Shown in pieces: positions 10,001 through 18,068 of a stretch of DNA of 64,000 bases. A program made the position numbers and the translations under genes. The notes under the pieces are model-generated. The model did no database searches. It saw only the letters and a program-made list of their open reading frames with translations, and had not been told where the DNA came from. This stretch comes from Dyadobacter bucti. Lineage in GTDB: Bacteria; Bacteroidota; Bacteroidia; Cytophagales; Spirosomataceae. Position 1 is the first letter of the stretch, and each line of letters opens with the position of its first letter. The stretch lies in contig NZ_SWFP01000001.1 of the NCBI RefSeq assembly GCF_005869225.1, forward strand, positions 744,001 through 808,000, in the 5' to 3' direction.

Positions 10001-10265
10001 GTTCGACGGGGTGACGACATCGGGAAATTCGATGTACATGGAGTCCGGGGATTTCCTGGCGATCCGCGAGGTCACACTCAGCTATTCGGTTCCATCCAAA
10101 ATTCTGAACAAGCTGAAAATAGCCAATCTGCGGTTTAATGTGACAGCCAACAACATTCATTATTTCACCAAATATTTAGGACTGAACCCCGAAGAGGGAG
10201 GCGTGGACGACGGACGTTACGCAATGCCTAAAAATATCATCTTCGGAGCCAATCTATCATTTTGA
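7047..10265 (+). CDS. SusC-like TonB-dependent outer-membrane transporter
   Basis: 1072 aa outer-membrane barrel that, with its SusD partner, imports oligosaccharides or similar ligands using TonB energy. In order: signal peptide ending near VTFAQ, a carboxypeptidase-regulatory-like beta domain (about 38-110), a TonB-box region EVLVVGYGVQ, a plug domain with YIIDGV and VLKDAASTAIYGARG, then a barrel ending in a terminal Phe. There is no STN domain, so it is not expected to signal to an anti-sigma factor and none is adjacent. Its stop overlaps a possible TTG start of the SusD gene. It opens the catabolic locus at 7-26 kb. Confidence 0.96.
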   Translation: MQKRILLNLFHWKHCLLFVVLMCFCMPVTFAQTAVRISGKIVDEKNEALPGVNIQVKGTTTGASTDAEGNYTVSAESGTSLIFSFIGYQSQEIPVGNSSVINVTLKADVAVLQEVLVVGYGVQSRETLTTSISKLDTKVFENVPFTNAASALQGTVSGVRVQSTSGQPGAAPRVIVRGGTSINNPNGASPLYIIDGVIRTDMNDINSEDIESMQVLKDAASTAIYGARGSNGVVIITTKNGKAGQTRISYSYDLTTSKPGKLFELANARDYLTINRLGVFSDAKFGDYTSRLTLPMGYGTGNDLSNNTAFTTQYLTAANEHKLNEGWQSMPDPADPTKTLIFQDTDFQALNYQTGISHNHNLSIAGGTEKATFNAGVGYMAADGTVITTKYNRLSFNLNGDIKVKKNLSVFSRVMYSRAKSNMPYGSTAVTFYRNAGLAPTAKYKFEDGTLAPGTNNGIGNPEYQMNTRVYDNSNEKLTLSLGSHWDILPGLSFDPQISMYNVSRDMRNFQPGYWNGPLAFVDSRVSSASASKWRQTQAEGVFSYTKTLAKDHNLDLKAGLSYFVRDTSGISASGRGASTDLIPTLNASGEATAVGGTVTSQKIMGYFGSANYNYRLKYLLTVNMRYDGASNLGEDYKWGFFPGVSLGWNIHKEDFWGGVSRTVSQLKLRGSYGVNGNITGLGDFTAEGAYGVGNKYGGAAAIQNTVIPNSELKWEQSKTFDVGADLGFFDNRITMIVDYYRRVTSNLLTNLPLPQSTGFGSVLTNLGTLENRGFEIELGARVLPANSPLQWNIAFNASKTKNKVLKLPYNGVENNRVGGLLIWDDARQDYAWKGGLQEGTRLGEMYDRQQVRIYPTDEDAKNGPVASYIVGADKTQYGGDVEFYDADKNGIIDSRDKRYMGNAYPLWTGGLSNSLSYKNFNLYVRMDYTTGHTIFNWGRMFLDGNMYSDGNLTQRMVDRSWKKQGDITDMPRSYWGGERVQRNLFDGVTTSGNSMYMESGDFLAIREVTLSYSVPSKILNKLKIANLRFNVTANNIHYFTKYLGLNPEEGGVDDGRYAMPKNIIFGANLSF

Positions 10266-10279
10266 TAAAAAAGGAAATC

Positions 10280-11758
10280 ATGAAAAAATTGAGAACAATA
10301 CTATTGATCCTGCTGGTATGCTTATTCGGAGCTTCCTGTGATGTGCTGGACGTATCCCCTACCAGCGTGATCACCACCAGCTCTTTCTGGAAAACGCAGA
10401 ACGATGCCGAAGGTGCATTGAACGGAATGTATGTCAATCTGAGAAACATATCCGGGGCCATTTATACAGTTGGCGAGCAGCGCAGCGAAGTTTTTGAGGG
10501 AGGCGTTTACGGCAGCGGCCGGAACGATCTCTTCCTCAACGAGCTCAGCGGCGACCAGCCTAACCACCCGGACTGGAGTGCATTTTACACGGTGATCAAT
10601 TCCGCCAACCTGATCATCAAATATGTACCGGGTATTACTTTCAAAACGGAAGCCGCCAAAAACAACGTGCTGGCCCAGGCATACGCGATGCGCGCCTATA
10701 CCTATTTTGTAATGACCAAAACCTGGGGCGACCTCATCATCCGCACCGAACCTACGGAAAGTTCGAATGCAGAGATCACCATCAAGGAGCGGGCACCCCA
10801 GGCCGAGATTTTCACCCTCATCAAAAGCGATATTGAACAGGCGCTGTCACTTTTTCCCGATAACACTTTTGCAACCGGCCGCTCAAAATGGTCGCGGGCT
10901 GCGGCCAATACATTGAAAGCAGACGTATTTCTATGGACAGGCAAGAAGCTCAACGGCGGGCAGGCGGATTTCACCACGGCCCTCAATGCCGTCGCGGAAG
11001 TGGAAAAAGCAGACGTTTCATTGCTCCCCAAATTTTCAGACCTGTTTGAGTATGCCAACAAAGGCAACAAGGAAACGATCATGACCATACGCTATCAGGA
11101 TCTGGATGGCGCGGCCAATAACCAGTTCTGGCTCCACTGGATCATCGACAGCGCCGTTCCCGCTAATATCGACGCTGAAACCAAGGCTTTGATACAGCCG
11201 GTGGGCGGCGGCCAGGGGCTGCTCGTGCTGACTTCCCTCGTGCGGAACCAGTTTACCGAAGACGACACCCGGAAAAAGGGTTCATTCCATGAAATATTTA
11301 CCTACGACGCAGCGGGCAAGCCTACGTTCTATTCCACACTGGCGATGAAAGGCCGCGGACTCCTGACAGGCGGAACGAGATTGTTCCTGAGCGACATTGT
11401 CCTTTACCGTTATGCCGATGTCATATTGATGAAAGCTGAGATCAAAAATGCCCTCGGACAAAACCCGGCGGAAGAGATCAACAAAGTGCGCGAGCGGGCC
11501 TACACCACCAATTACAGCAAGCATATTTTCGTGAACGGTACCAAAGAGGCCAATGACGAGGCGATTTTGAAAGAAAGGCTTTTTGAACTGGTGTATGAAG
11601 GCAAAAGATGGTGGGACCTGGTAAGGTTCGGAAAAGCATTCGACCTGGTGCCTAATCTCCGGAGCCGGAAAGGCCAGGACTACCTGCTGCTGTTCCCGAT
11701 CGCCAATACCGTACTGAGCCTGGAACCGAAAGTAAAACAGAATCCGGGTTACAAATAA
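10280..11758 (+). CDS. SusD/RagB-family substrate-binding lipoprotein
   Basis: 492 aa surface lipoprotein acting as a lid on the preceding SusC. The signal peptide ends in the lipobox FGASC. The N-terminal region has the usual SusD features (FWKTQNDAEGALNGMY, AYAMRAYTYFVM), and the C-terminus has the typical NKVRERAY and KRWWDLVRFG stretches and a LEPKVKQNPGYK ending. The frame could start at the TTG at 10262, inside the susC stop, but the ATG at 10280 is preceded by AAGGAA four bases upstream and gives a clean lipoprotein signal, so it is preferred. Ligand unknown; the neighbours suggest an acidic or acylated glycan. Confidence 0.95.
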   Translation: MKKLRTILLILLVCLFGASCDVLDVSPTSVITTSSFWKTQNDAEGALNGMYVNLRNISGAIYTVGEQRSEVFEGGVYGSGRNDLFLNELSGDQPNHPDWSAFYTVINSANLIIKYVPGITFKTEAAKNNVLAQAYAMRAYTYFVMTKTWGDLIIRTEPTESSNAEITIKERAPQAEIFTLIKSDIEQALSLFPDNTFATGRSKWSRAAANTLKADVFLWTGKKLNGGQADFTTALNAVAEVEKADVSLLPKFSDLFEYANKGNKETIMTIRYQDLDGAANNQFWLHWIIDSAVPANIDAETKALIQPVGGGQGLLVLTSLVRNQFTEDDTRKKGSFHEIFTYDAAGKPTFYSTLAMKGRGLLTGGTRLFLSDIVLYRYADVILMKAEIKNALGQNPAEEINKVRERAYTTNYSKHIFVNGTKEANDEAILKERLFELVYEGKRWWDLVRFGKAFDLVPNLRSRKGQDYLLLFPIANTVLSLEPKVKQNPGYK

Positions 11759-11802
11759 TCTGGAAACCAGTAGTAAATACCCAATCAAACATTCTGTAAA
11801 CA

Positions 11803-12567
11803 ATGGATATTGAATTTGTTAAAAAGAGATTTGAAGAAGATGGTTATGTCTTCCTGCCAGGCTTCCTGTCGGAAGAAGAAATAGCTGTGCTGAATACAAA
11901 ACTGGATGGCTTCATTGAAAATGTAGTGCCGGGCATGCCTGCCACAGATGTTTTTTATGAAGATAAAAATGACCGGTCTACGCTGAAGCAGATCATGCAC
12001 GTATCGAAATACGAGCCTTCTTTTGCGCCTTTACTCCATGACAGCAAGTTCAGCAAAATCGCGGAAGAACTGCTGGAAGATAAGGTAGTACCCCGTATCC
12101 TGGAATATTTTAACAAGCCGCCCAAAATCGGAAAACCCACTCCACCGCATCAGGACGGCTACTATTTCATGCTTAAACCTGCCAAGGCCGTGACCATGTG
12201 GATGGCACTCGAAAATGTGGATGAGGCCAATGGGTGTGTCAGGTATGTGAAAGGCTCTCACCTGAAAGGCATGCGCCCCCACGGACGGACGCAGACACTG
12301 GGATTTTCGCAGGGAATAACGGACTTCGGCATACCGGAGGATATGGAAAACGAAATAGCCTTCCCCGCCAGACCGGGAGACTTGCTGATACACGATTCCC
12401 TCACCATTCACCGGGCCGACGGCAACCAGACCACCGACCGCACGAGGAAAGCGCTTGGCTTCATATACTTTGGGGAATCGGCCAGGGAAGACGTGGAGGC
12501 CAAGGCTGCATACCAGGCGCAGCTGCAAAAGGAAATGCAGGCAAGAGGCGAACTGGTTGCCGAATAA
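11803..12567 (+). CDS. Phytanoyl-CoA dioxygenase (PhyH) family Fe(II)/2-oxoglutarate enzyme
   Basis: 254 aa, no signal peptide, so cytoplasmic. The double-stranded beta-helix metal site is complete: H116 and D118 in PPHQDGYYF, distal H203 in SLTIHRADG, and an Arg pair (R213/R215) in the place of the 2-oxoglutarate-binding Arg. Family members hydroxylate small molecules, with 2-oxoglutarate and O2 as co-substrates. It lies 44 bp after the SusD gene and 39 bp before the first BNR gene, so it is part of the same operon. A role such as oxidative removal of a methyl or other substituent from the imported compound is inference only. Confidence 0.9.
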   Translation: MDIEFVKKRFEEDGYVFLPGFLSEEEIAVLNTKLDGFIENVVPGMPATDVFYEDKNDRSTLKQIMHVSKYEPSFAPLLHDSKFSKIAEELLEDKVVPRILEYFNKPPKIGKPTPPHQDGYYFMLKPAKAVTMWMALENVDEANGCVRYVKGSHLKGMRPHGRTQTLGFSQGITDFGIPEDMENEIAFPARPGDLLIHDSLTIHRADGNQTTDRTRKALGFIYFGESAREDVEAKAAYQAQLQKEMQARGELVAE

Positions 12568-12606
12568 CCTGCATACTAAATTTTCAACCACCAATCCCAC
12601 CGACAC

Positions 12607-13665
12607 ATGTTAAAAATAAAATGGTTCATATTGATGCTCCTGCTGTCAGGTTTTTTCCTGGCCCAGGCCGGCACCAAGCTCCCAGGTGATTCGATCACGG
12701 TCACGAGGGTCTGGGACAAGGAAAACCACAATGCATTTCCTGATCTTGTGAGGTTCAAAGGTTATTTCTATATCACATTCCGCGAAGGGGCAAACCATGT
12801 CGGGAACGAAAACAATGGAAAAGTAAGGATCGTCAGGTCCAAAAACAGGAAGGACTGGGAATCGGTAGCGCTTTTTGATATGGACGCCGAGGATGTACGG
12901 GAAGCCCGGCTATCGGAAAGACCCGACGGAACCCTGATGGCGATCGTTGCGGCGGGCATTTTCAAAGACGGCAAATACCTGACGCTCGCGCCTTATGTTT
13001 CTTTCTCGGACGCCTCGGGGACAACATTTTCCCAGCCCGAAAAAACAACTTTCGGCAGCGACATCACACCCACCCTTGACTGGATCTGGCGGGTGACCTG
13101 GCACAAAGGTACCGGCTACGGTATCATGTACACGGCCGATTATAAAACGGTGGAAGGAAAGCGGGTCAGGACAATGTATGCACAGCTCCTGAGCACGAAG
13201 GACGGCAAACATTACGAAAAAGTGCCCGGGATCAATATTGATGGAAGTCCGAACGAATCCACCATCCGGTTTGACAAAAACGACAAAATGTACATTCTCG
13301 TCCGGAGAGAAACCGACGACAAGATGGGTATGCTTGCGGTAAGCGATTTTCCCTACAAAACCTGGACTTATCATAAGATGGACGTAAGGCTGGGCGGACC
13401 TAATTTTCAGTTTCTCGGCAAAGATCAGCTCATCATCGGCTCGCGCCTGCACGAAGAAAATACCGCTTTCACTGCCTTGCATGTAACGGACCTGAAAGGA
13501 AAAATCCTGAAGACCATCAAACTGCCCAGCAACGGTGACAGCAGCTATCCCGGCCTGATACTCGATAAAAAGGAGCTTTGGGTAGCCTATTATTCCAGCC
13601 ATGAAGGCAAAGCAATCGTTTACCTCGCGCAGGTACCGGTAAGCCGTTTAAGCACCAAAAACTAA
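12607..13665 (+). CDS. Secreted sialidase-fold (BNR) protein 1
   Basis: 352 aa with an N-terminal signal peptide (hydrophobic residues 5-19, cleavage near AQAG), so exported. The body looks like a six-bladed sialidase-type propeller: FPDLVRFKGYFYITFREG resembles the first strand pair with its conserved Arg, and several degenerate Asp-box turns occur (SKNRKDWES, SDASGTTFS, STKDGKHYE). None is a perfect SxDxGxTW, so sialidase activity is uncertain; the fold is also used by other glycosidases and lyases. It is the first of three BNR genes that surround the MFS transporter gene. Confidence 0.8.
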   Translation: MLKIKWFILMLLLSGFFLAQAGTKLPGDSITVTRVWDKENHNAFPDLVRFKGYFYITFREGANHVGNENNGKVRIVRSKNRKDWESVALFDMDAEDVREARLSERPDGTLMAIVAAGIFKDGKYLTLAPYVSFSDASGTTFSQPEKTTFGSDITPTLDWIWRVTWHKGTGYGIMYTADYKTVEGKRVRTMYAQLLSTKDGKHYEKVPGINIDGSPNESTIRFDKNDKMYILVRRETDDKMGMLAVSDFPYKTWTYHKMDVRLGGPNFQFLGKDQLIIGSRLHEENTAFTALHVTDLKGKILKTIKLPSNGDSSYPGLILDKKELWVAYYSSHEGKAIVYLAQVPVSRLSTKN

Positions 13666-13695
13666 TTGTAATTAAAGTCCATTGAATTAAAACCT

Positions 13696-14958
13696 ATGTC
13701 TGCAACCGAAACAGCGCCATTGAAAGCCGAATATGTGTTACCCTCAGGAGCCTGGCGCGTTGTGGCCTTGTTATGTGTGGTCGGTTGCCTTAATTACCTG
13801 GACCGTACCATGATCACCACCATGCGCACGTCGATTGTACAGGCAATGCCTATGACCGACGCACAGTTCGGGTTGCTGACCTCGGTGTTTTTATGGGTAT
13901 ACGGTATCCTGAGTCCCTTTGCGGGATTTCTTGCAGATCATTTCAACCGAAGCCGGGTCATTATCGTCAGCCTTTTTATATGGTCGGCGGTGACCTGGCT
14001 CACTGCCTACGCCACTACTTTTGAACAGCTGCTGGCTACCAGGATCCTGATGGGCATCAGCGAGGCCTGTTACATTCCTGCCGCCCTGGCCCTGATCGTC
14101 GATTACCACCAGGGGCCCAGCCGCTCACTGGCCTCGGGCATCCACATTGCCGGGATCATGGTCGGCCAGAGTATGGGATTCGTGGGGGGCTGGATCGCCG
14201 AGCTGCACGACTGGAACACCTCTTTCAGCGTTTTCGGGGTGATTGGCGTGGTCTATTCGCTTGTCCTGCTGGTTTTCCTGAAAGACGCTCCGAAAAGCCG
14301 GGAAACTGAGGCGAAACCAGCCGGACCGCCGGTGCATTTTTTCGAAGCCGTCAAGAGCCTTTTTGCAGAAAAATCCTTTTTGCTGCTGATCGTTTTCTGG
14401 GCTTTTCTGGGCATCATCGGATGGATGGTGGCCGGATGGATCCCGACTTATTATCAGGAACATTTCAAACTTTCGCAGGGAATGGCCGGGTTATATGCAA
14501 CGGGTTATCTCTACCCTGCTTCCATTGTGGGCGTTATCCTGGGCGGTTTCCTCACCGACCGCTGGGGCCGGCGCAATCCCGATGCCCAGATATACATTCC
14601 GGTGATCGGGCTGTTAATCGCCGCGCCCTGCATTTTTGTGGCAAGCTACACAGATATACTACCCCTGACTATCACGATGTTCATGGTTTACGGACTCACA
14701 CGGATGTTCTGCGACACCAATATTATGCCCATACTTTGCCTGAGCGCCGATCCGCGTTACCGGGCCACGGGCTATGGGATACTCAACCTCTTTGCCTGTA
14801 TCATCGGCGGGCTGAGTGTTTACGCAGGTGGCTTGCTGCGTGACATGCACGTGGATCTCGGCAGGATTTTCCAGTCGGCCGCGATCCTGATGATCCTCTG
14901 CATAGGATTATTATACCTGATCAAAAAGGAAGCTGACAAAAAAGCCGGGACACTATGA
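13696..14958 (+). CDS. MFS transporter, anion:cation symporter-like (hexuronate/sialate type)
   Basis: 420 aa with about twelve membrane segments. The N-terminus NYLDRTMITTMRTSI is typical of the anion:cation symporter branch of the major facilitator superfamily, whose members carry hexuronates, sugar acids and similar organic anions. The cytoplasmic loop GFLADHFNRSRVI carries the family A-motif. Its stop overlaps the ATG of the next BNR gene by 4 bp, implying translational coupling. In this locus it would bring the periplasmic product of the secreted BNR enzymes into the cytoplasm. The substrate is inferred to be an acidic sugar. Confidence 0.9.
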   Translation: MSATETAPLKAEYVLPSGAWRVVALLCVVGCLNYLDRTMITTMRTSIVQAMPMTDAQFGLLTSVFLWVYGILSPFAGFLADHFNRSRVIIVSLFIWSAVTWLTAYATTFEQLLATRILMGISEACYIPAALALIVDYHQGPSRSLASGIHIAGIMVGQSMGFVGGWIAELHDWNTSFSVFGVIGVVYSLVLLVFLKDAPKSRETEAKPAGPPVHFFEAVKSLFAEKSFLLLIVFWAFLGIIGWMVAGWIPTYYQEHFKLSQGMAGLYATGYLYPASIVGVILGGFLTDRWGRRNPDAQIYIPVIGLLIAAPCIFVASYTDILPLTITMFMVYGLTRMFCDTNIMPILCLSADPRYRATGYGILNLFACIIGGLSVYAGGLLRDMHVDLGRIFQSAAILMILCIGLLYLIKKEADKKAGTL

Positions 14959-16073
14959 AAATCGTCAGCAGAGGTACTATTCCTAAATCCCCCCAAAATA
15001 AGGACCTGCGGAGCAATACGTTTCCGGCCATGGCCATACTGCCTTCCGGACGCTGGCTCGCGGGTTTCAAAGCAGCCGAGATCAAAGGTGACTGCGCGTT
15101 TCAACATGCAGTGATGACCTGGTCGGACGATGAAGGACAAACCTGGACCGAGCCTTTTGAACCCATAAGACTACCCGCTATCGACGGAGTACCCGGCCTG
15201 AGCCGCATCCTCTATTTCCTGTCGCTCGGCGGCAAACGGGTCATGATGCTGACCAACTGGATGGACGCTTCCGACATGTCAGTACCCTACTACGACCCGG
15301 AAAATGAAAGCCTGAAAGACACGCGGATATTTGTCAGTATCTCGGACAATGAGGGCGAAAGCTGGTCTGCACCGGAGCTGATGTTCATCCCCGGTGCAGA
15401 CGGCCCCGTACCGTTGACAGGCCCTCCCCTTCTGCTGGCCGACGGTACGATCGTATGCCAGTTCGAGATCAACAAATATGACCGGGACCCTGCGCCCTGG
15501 ATACATCGGTCGGCTATGGTTTTTTCTTACGATGGTGGAAAAACGTGGGGCGACATGGTCAATGTTACGCAAGAAAAAGATATGTACTACTGGGACCAGC
15601 GGCCGGCAGTTTTAGCCGACGGCATCTCGCTGATCGATTTTTTCTGGACACTGGACGGCAAAAAAGAAGCGTATATCAATATCCATGCAAGAGAAAGCAA
15701 GGATGGCGGAAAAACCTGGGGCGACATGTACGATACCGGAATCTATGGCCAGCCCGGGCAACCGGCGGACCTGGGCGACGGGCGCATTGCCACCATCTGT
15801 ATCGACCGGACTTCCTCACCCTTCATCACCGTCCGCACCACCCGCGACGGCGGCAGGACTTACGGAGAATCGCTGGTGGTATACGAAAAAAGTAATCTGG
15901 GCAAACAGGACAGCCGGCAAATCAGCATGAATGATGCCTGGGCCGAAATGGCCGCATTTTCGGTCGGCCACCCCGCCCTTTTAAAACTTGGAGCGTCGGA
16001 ACTGCTGGCCTTTTATTACGCCGGTGACCATACCGACATGACCAGTATAGAATTTGCAAGAATCAGTTTCTAA
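14955..16073 (+). CDS. Leaderless sialidase-fold (BNR) protein 2
   Basis: 372 aa BNR propeller with five good Asp boxes: SDDEGQTW at 57-64, SDNEGESW at 130-137, SYDGGKTW at 191-198, SKDGGKTW at 248-255 and TRDGGRTY near 296-303. It starts MKIVSRGTIPKSP with no hydrophobic leader, so unlike its two neighbours it should be cytoplasmic. The start codon overlaps the MFS stop by 4 bp. The arrangement suggests it acts on what the transporter delivers. The family assignment is firm; the reaction (sialidase, other glycosidase or lyase) is not. Confidence 0.86.
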   Translation: MKIVSRGTIPKSPQNKDLRSNTFPAMAILPSGRWLAGFKAAEIKGDCAFQHAVMTWSDDEGQTWTEPFEPIRLPAIDGVPGLSRILYFLSLGGKRVMMLTNWMDASDMSVPYYDPENESLKDTRIFVSISDNEGESWSAPELMFIPGADGPVPLTGPPLLLADGTIVCQFEINKYDRDPAPWIHRSAMVFSYDGGKTWGDMVNVTQEKDMYYWDQRPAVLADGISLIDFFWTLDGKKEAYINIHARESKDGGKTWGDMYDTGIYGQPGQPADLGDGRIATICIDRTSSPFITVRTTRDGGRTYGESLVVYEKSNLGKQDSRQISMNDAWAEMAAFSVGHPALLKLGASELLAFYYAGDHTDMTSIEFARISF

Positions 16074-16098
16074 ATCTTATAACCGAATACCTTAACTC

Positions 16099-17304
16099 AT
16101 GAAATTAACCAGCTTAACAGGCTCCGTATTAGTATCCCTTCTTTTTGCCGGCAGCGTCCAGACAAACCTTCTGGCCCGCCCCACGGAAACCGCCGTTCAC
16201 GCCGACAGTGTACCGGGAGTTCGCAAGATCGAAGATGTGATCATTTACAATGACGACAAATTCCATTCCGCTTTTCCTTCGGTCATCAAAAAGAAAAACG
16301 GGGAAATACTCCTGGCTTTCCGCCGCGCCCCCAACCGAAAAGTTTTTGGTGAAAAAGGTACAAACCACGTCGATCCGAACAGTTACCTCGTAGCTGTGAA
16401 ATCGAAAGACGGTAAAACCTGGACAAAGGAGCCGGAACTGATATACGCCCACACATTCGGGGGTTCGCAGGACCCCTGCCTGCTCCAACTGAAAGACGGC
16501 ACGCTGCTGTGCGCAAGTTATGGATGGGCATTTGTGCGTCCGGACGGAATGCCTAACCTCAAAAAACCGTATCTCGAAACCAGTGGCGCCGTATTCCTGG
16601 GCGGTTATGTGATGCGCTCTACGGATGGTGCCAAGTCATGGCAGGGCCCTCTTTACCCGCCACATATCAAGCCCGAAATTAACCATACTGCCCTGGGAAA
16701 TATGGTACCTGCCTACAACCGCGGCGCCATGTACGAAGGCAAAGACGGGCGTATATTCTGGGTAGTGGCGGCCACCGACCGGGAAACGCCTAACAAAACA
16801 TCCAACCACTTGCTCATATCTTCCGACAAAGGCCTGACCTGGACCTATTCCGCCCCGGTTGCTGTGGACGACAAAGTTTCCTTCAACGAAGCTTCCGTAT
16901 ATGAAACACCTAAGGGAGACCTGGTAGCCTTCCTGAGAACGGCCGGGCTGGACGACCAGGCGTGTATCGCAAGATCAACCGATGGCGGCAAAACATTTAC
17001 GCAATGGGAGAAAATGGGATTTCAGGGACATCCGATGCAAGCCCTGCGCCTGCCCGATAACCGCGTGCTGATTTCCTATGGTTACCGTCACAAACCGCTG
17101 GGCATACGCGCACGTATCCTCAATGCAGAATGCACAGATTTCGCGACGGCTCCGGAAATTATATTGCGCACCGACGGCGGCAACGGCGACCTTGGTTATC
17201 CCTGGGCAGTACAGCTGGACAAAAACAGGGTATTGGTCAGCTACTATTTTAATATACCAGGCGGCCCGCAGCATATTGCCGGAAGCATCATTGAGATAAA
17301 ATAA
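16099..17304 (+). CDS. Secreted sialidase-family (BNR) protein 3
   Basis: 401 aa exo-alpha-sialidase-like protein with an N-terminal signal peptide (hydrophobic core about 8-20). Four Asp-box turns are visible: SKDGKTW at 102-108, STDGAKSW at 174-181, SSDKGLTW at 241-248 and STDGGKTF. LLAFRRAP (71-78) sits where sialidases carry the FRIP Arg motif but does not match it exactly. DPCLLQLKDGTLLCA and ending blades fit the GH33-like fold. Of the three BNR proteins it most resembles a true sialidase, but the missing FRIP consensus and the absence of nan genes leave specificity open. It is 25 bp downstream of BNR protein 2. Confidence 0.84.
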   Translation: MKLTSLTGSVLVSLLFAGSVQTNLLARPTETAVHADSVPGVRKIEDVIIYNDDKFHSAFPSVIKKKNGEILLAFRRAPNRKVFGEKGTNHVDPNSYLVAVKSKDGKTWTKEPELIYAHTFGGSQDPCLLQLKDGTLLCASYGWAFVRPDGMPNLKKPYLETSGAVFLGGYVMRSTDGAKSWQGPLYPPHIKPEINHTALGNMVPAYNRGAMYEGKDGRIFWVVAATDRETPNKTSNHLLISSDKGLTWTYSAPVAVDDKVSFNEASVYETPKGDLVAFLRTAGLDDQACIARSTDGGKTFTQWEKMGFQGHPMQALRLPDNRVLISYGYRHKPLGIRARILNAECTDFATAPEIILRTDGGNGDLGYPWAVQLDKNRVLVSYYFNIPGGPQHIAGSIIEIK

Positions 17305-17352
17305 ACTGGCTTTTAACACATTTGCATCTTTAGACCATTGAAAAAAGCATTC

Positions 17353-18045
17353 ATGAAGGGGACTTGTTTTCACAGAGCGCTTATTGCACTTGCGGCCTTC
17401 TGGCTGATCGCAGCCGAAGCACGCAGCCAGCAAGCCGCCTGGGACAGCATGGTGCGACCGGAGGTGTATGCGCCGCGTGTTGCCCTGATGCGCACATTCC
17501 GCCACTCGTCCAAAGACATTGTATTTCTGGGGAACAGTATCACCTTCTGGGCCGAATGGCATGAATTACTGGGAAACCGGCACATCAAAAACAGGGGCAT
17601 CCCGGGCGACACCAGCTATGGCGTGCTGGAAAGGCTGGACGAAGTTACCGGCGGAAAACCTGCCAAAGTATTTCTGATGATCGGCATCAATGACCTTGCA
17701 CGCAATACACCTGCAGCCGTGCTGGTTGAAAACTGTCGCAGGATTGTAAGCAGGATCAGGACAGAATCACCGGCGACGAAGATCTACATACAATCCATGC
17801 TACCGACCAATGATTCTTTCAACAAGCTTCCCAATCATTGCAATAAGGACGGGGCGATCAGGGAGGTAAATATGGAATTGAAAAAACTGGCCGCTGCCGG
17901 AAGTACTGTTTTCATTGATCTCCACAGCCATTTCACGGACGAAGCCGGAAAACTGAAAAAAGAGCTGACCTGGGACGGCGTGCATTTAACTGCCGATGGT
18001 TATCTCAAGTGGGCAGAAATCCTGAAAAACGGCAAGTTCTTATAG
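17353..18045 (+). CDS. Secreted SGNH/GDSL-family esterase
   Basis: 230 aa with a signal peptide ending near EARSQ. The four SGNH blocks are present: block I FLGNSITFW (Ser nucleophile), block II Gly in NRGIPGDTS, block III IGINDLA (Gly and Asn), and block V WDGVHLTADG (Asp and His). Enzymes of this type remove O-acyl, often O-acetyl, groups from sugars, which would expose a glycan to the neighbouring glycosidases. The frame extends to a TTG at 17338, but the ATG at 17353 gives a standard signal peptide and is preferred. It lies between BNR protein 3 and an SDR gene in the same operon. Confidence 0.88.
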   Translation: MKGTCFHRALIALAAFWLIAAEARSQQAAWDSMVRPEVYAPRVALMRTFRHSSKDIVFLGNSITFWAEWHELLGNRHIKNRGIPGDTSYGVLERLDEVTGGKPAKVFLMIGINDLARNTPAAVLVENCRRIVSRIRTESPATKIYIQSMLPTNDSFNKLPNHCNKDGAIREVNMELKKLAAAGSTVFIDLHSHFTDEAGKLKKELTWDGVHLTADGYLKWAEILKNGKFL

Positions 18046-18068
18046 CAGCTACAATATATTCATTCAAG

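Noticed and set aside
12607..17304. A classical nan (sialic acid) operon
   Set aside because: Sialidase-fold proteins and a carrier are present, but NanA, NanE, NanK and the epimerases are not, and the Arg/FRIP motif is imperfect.
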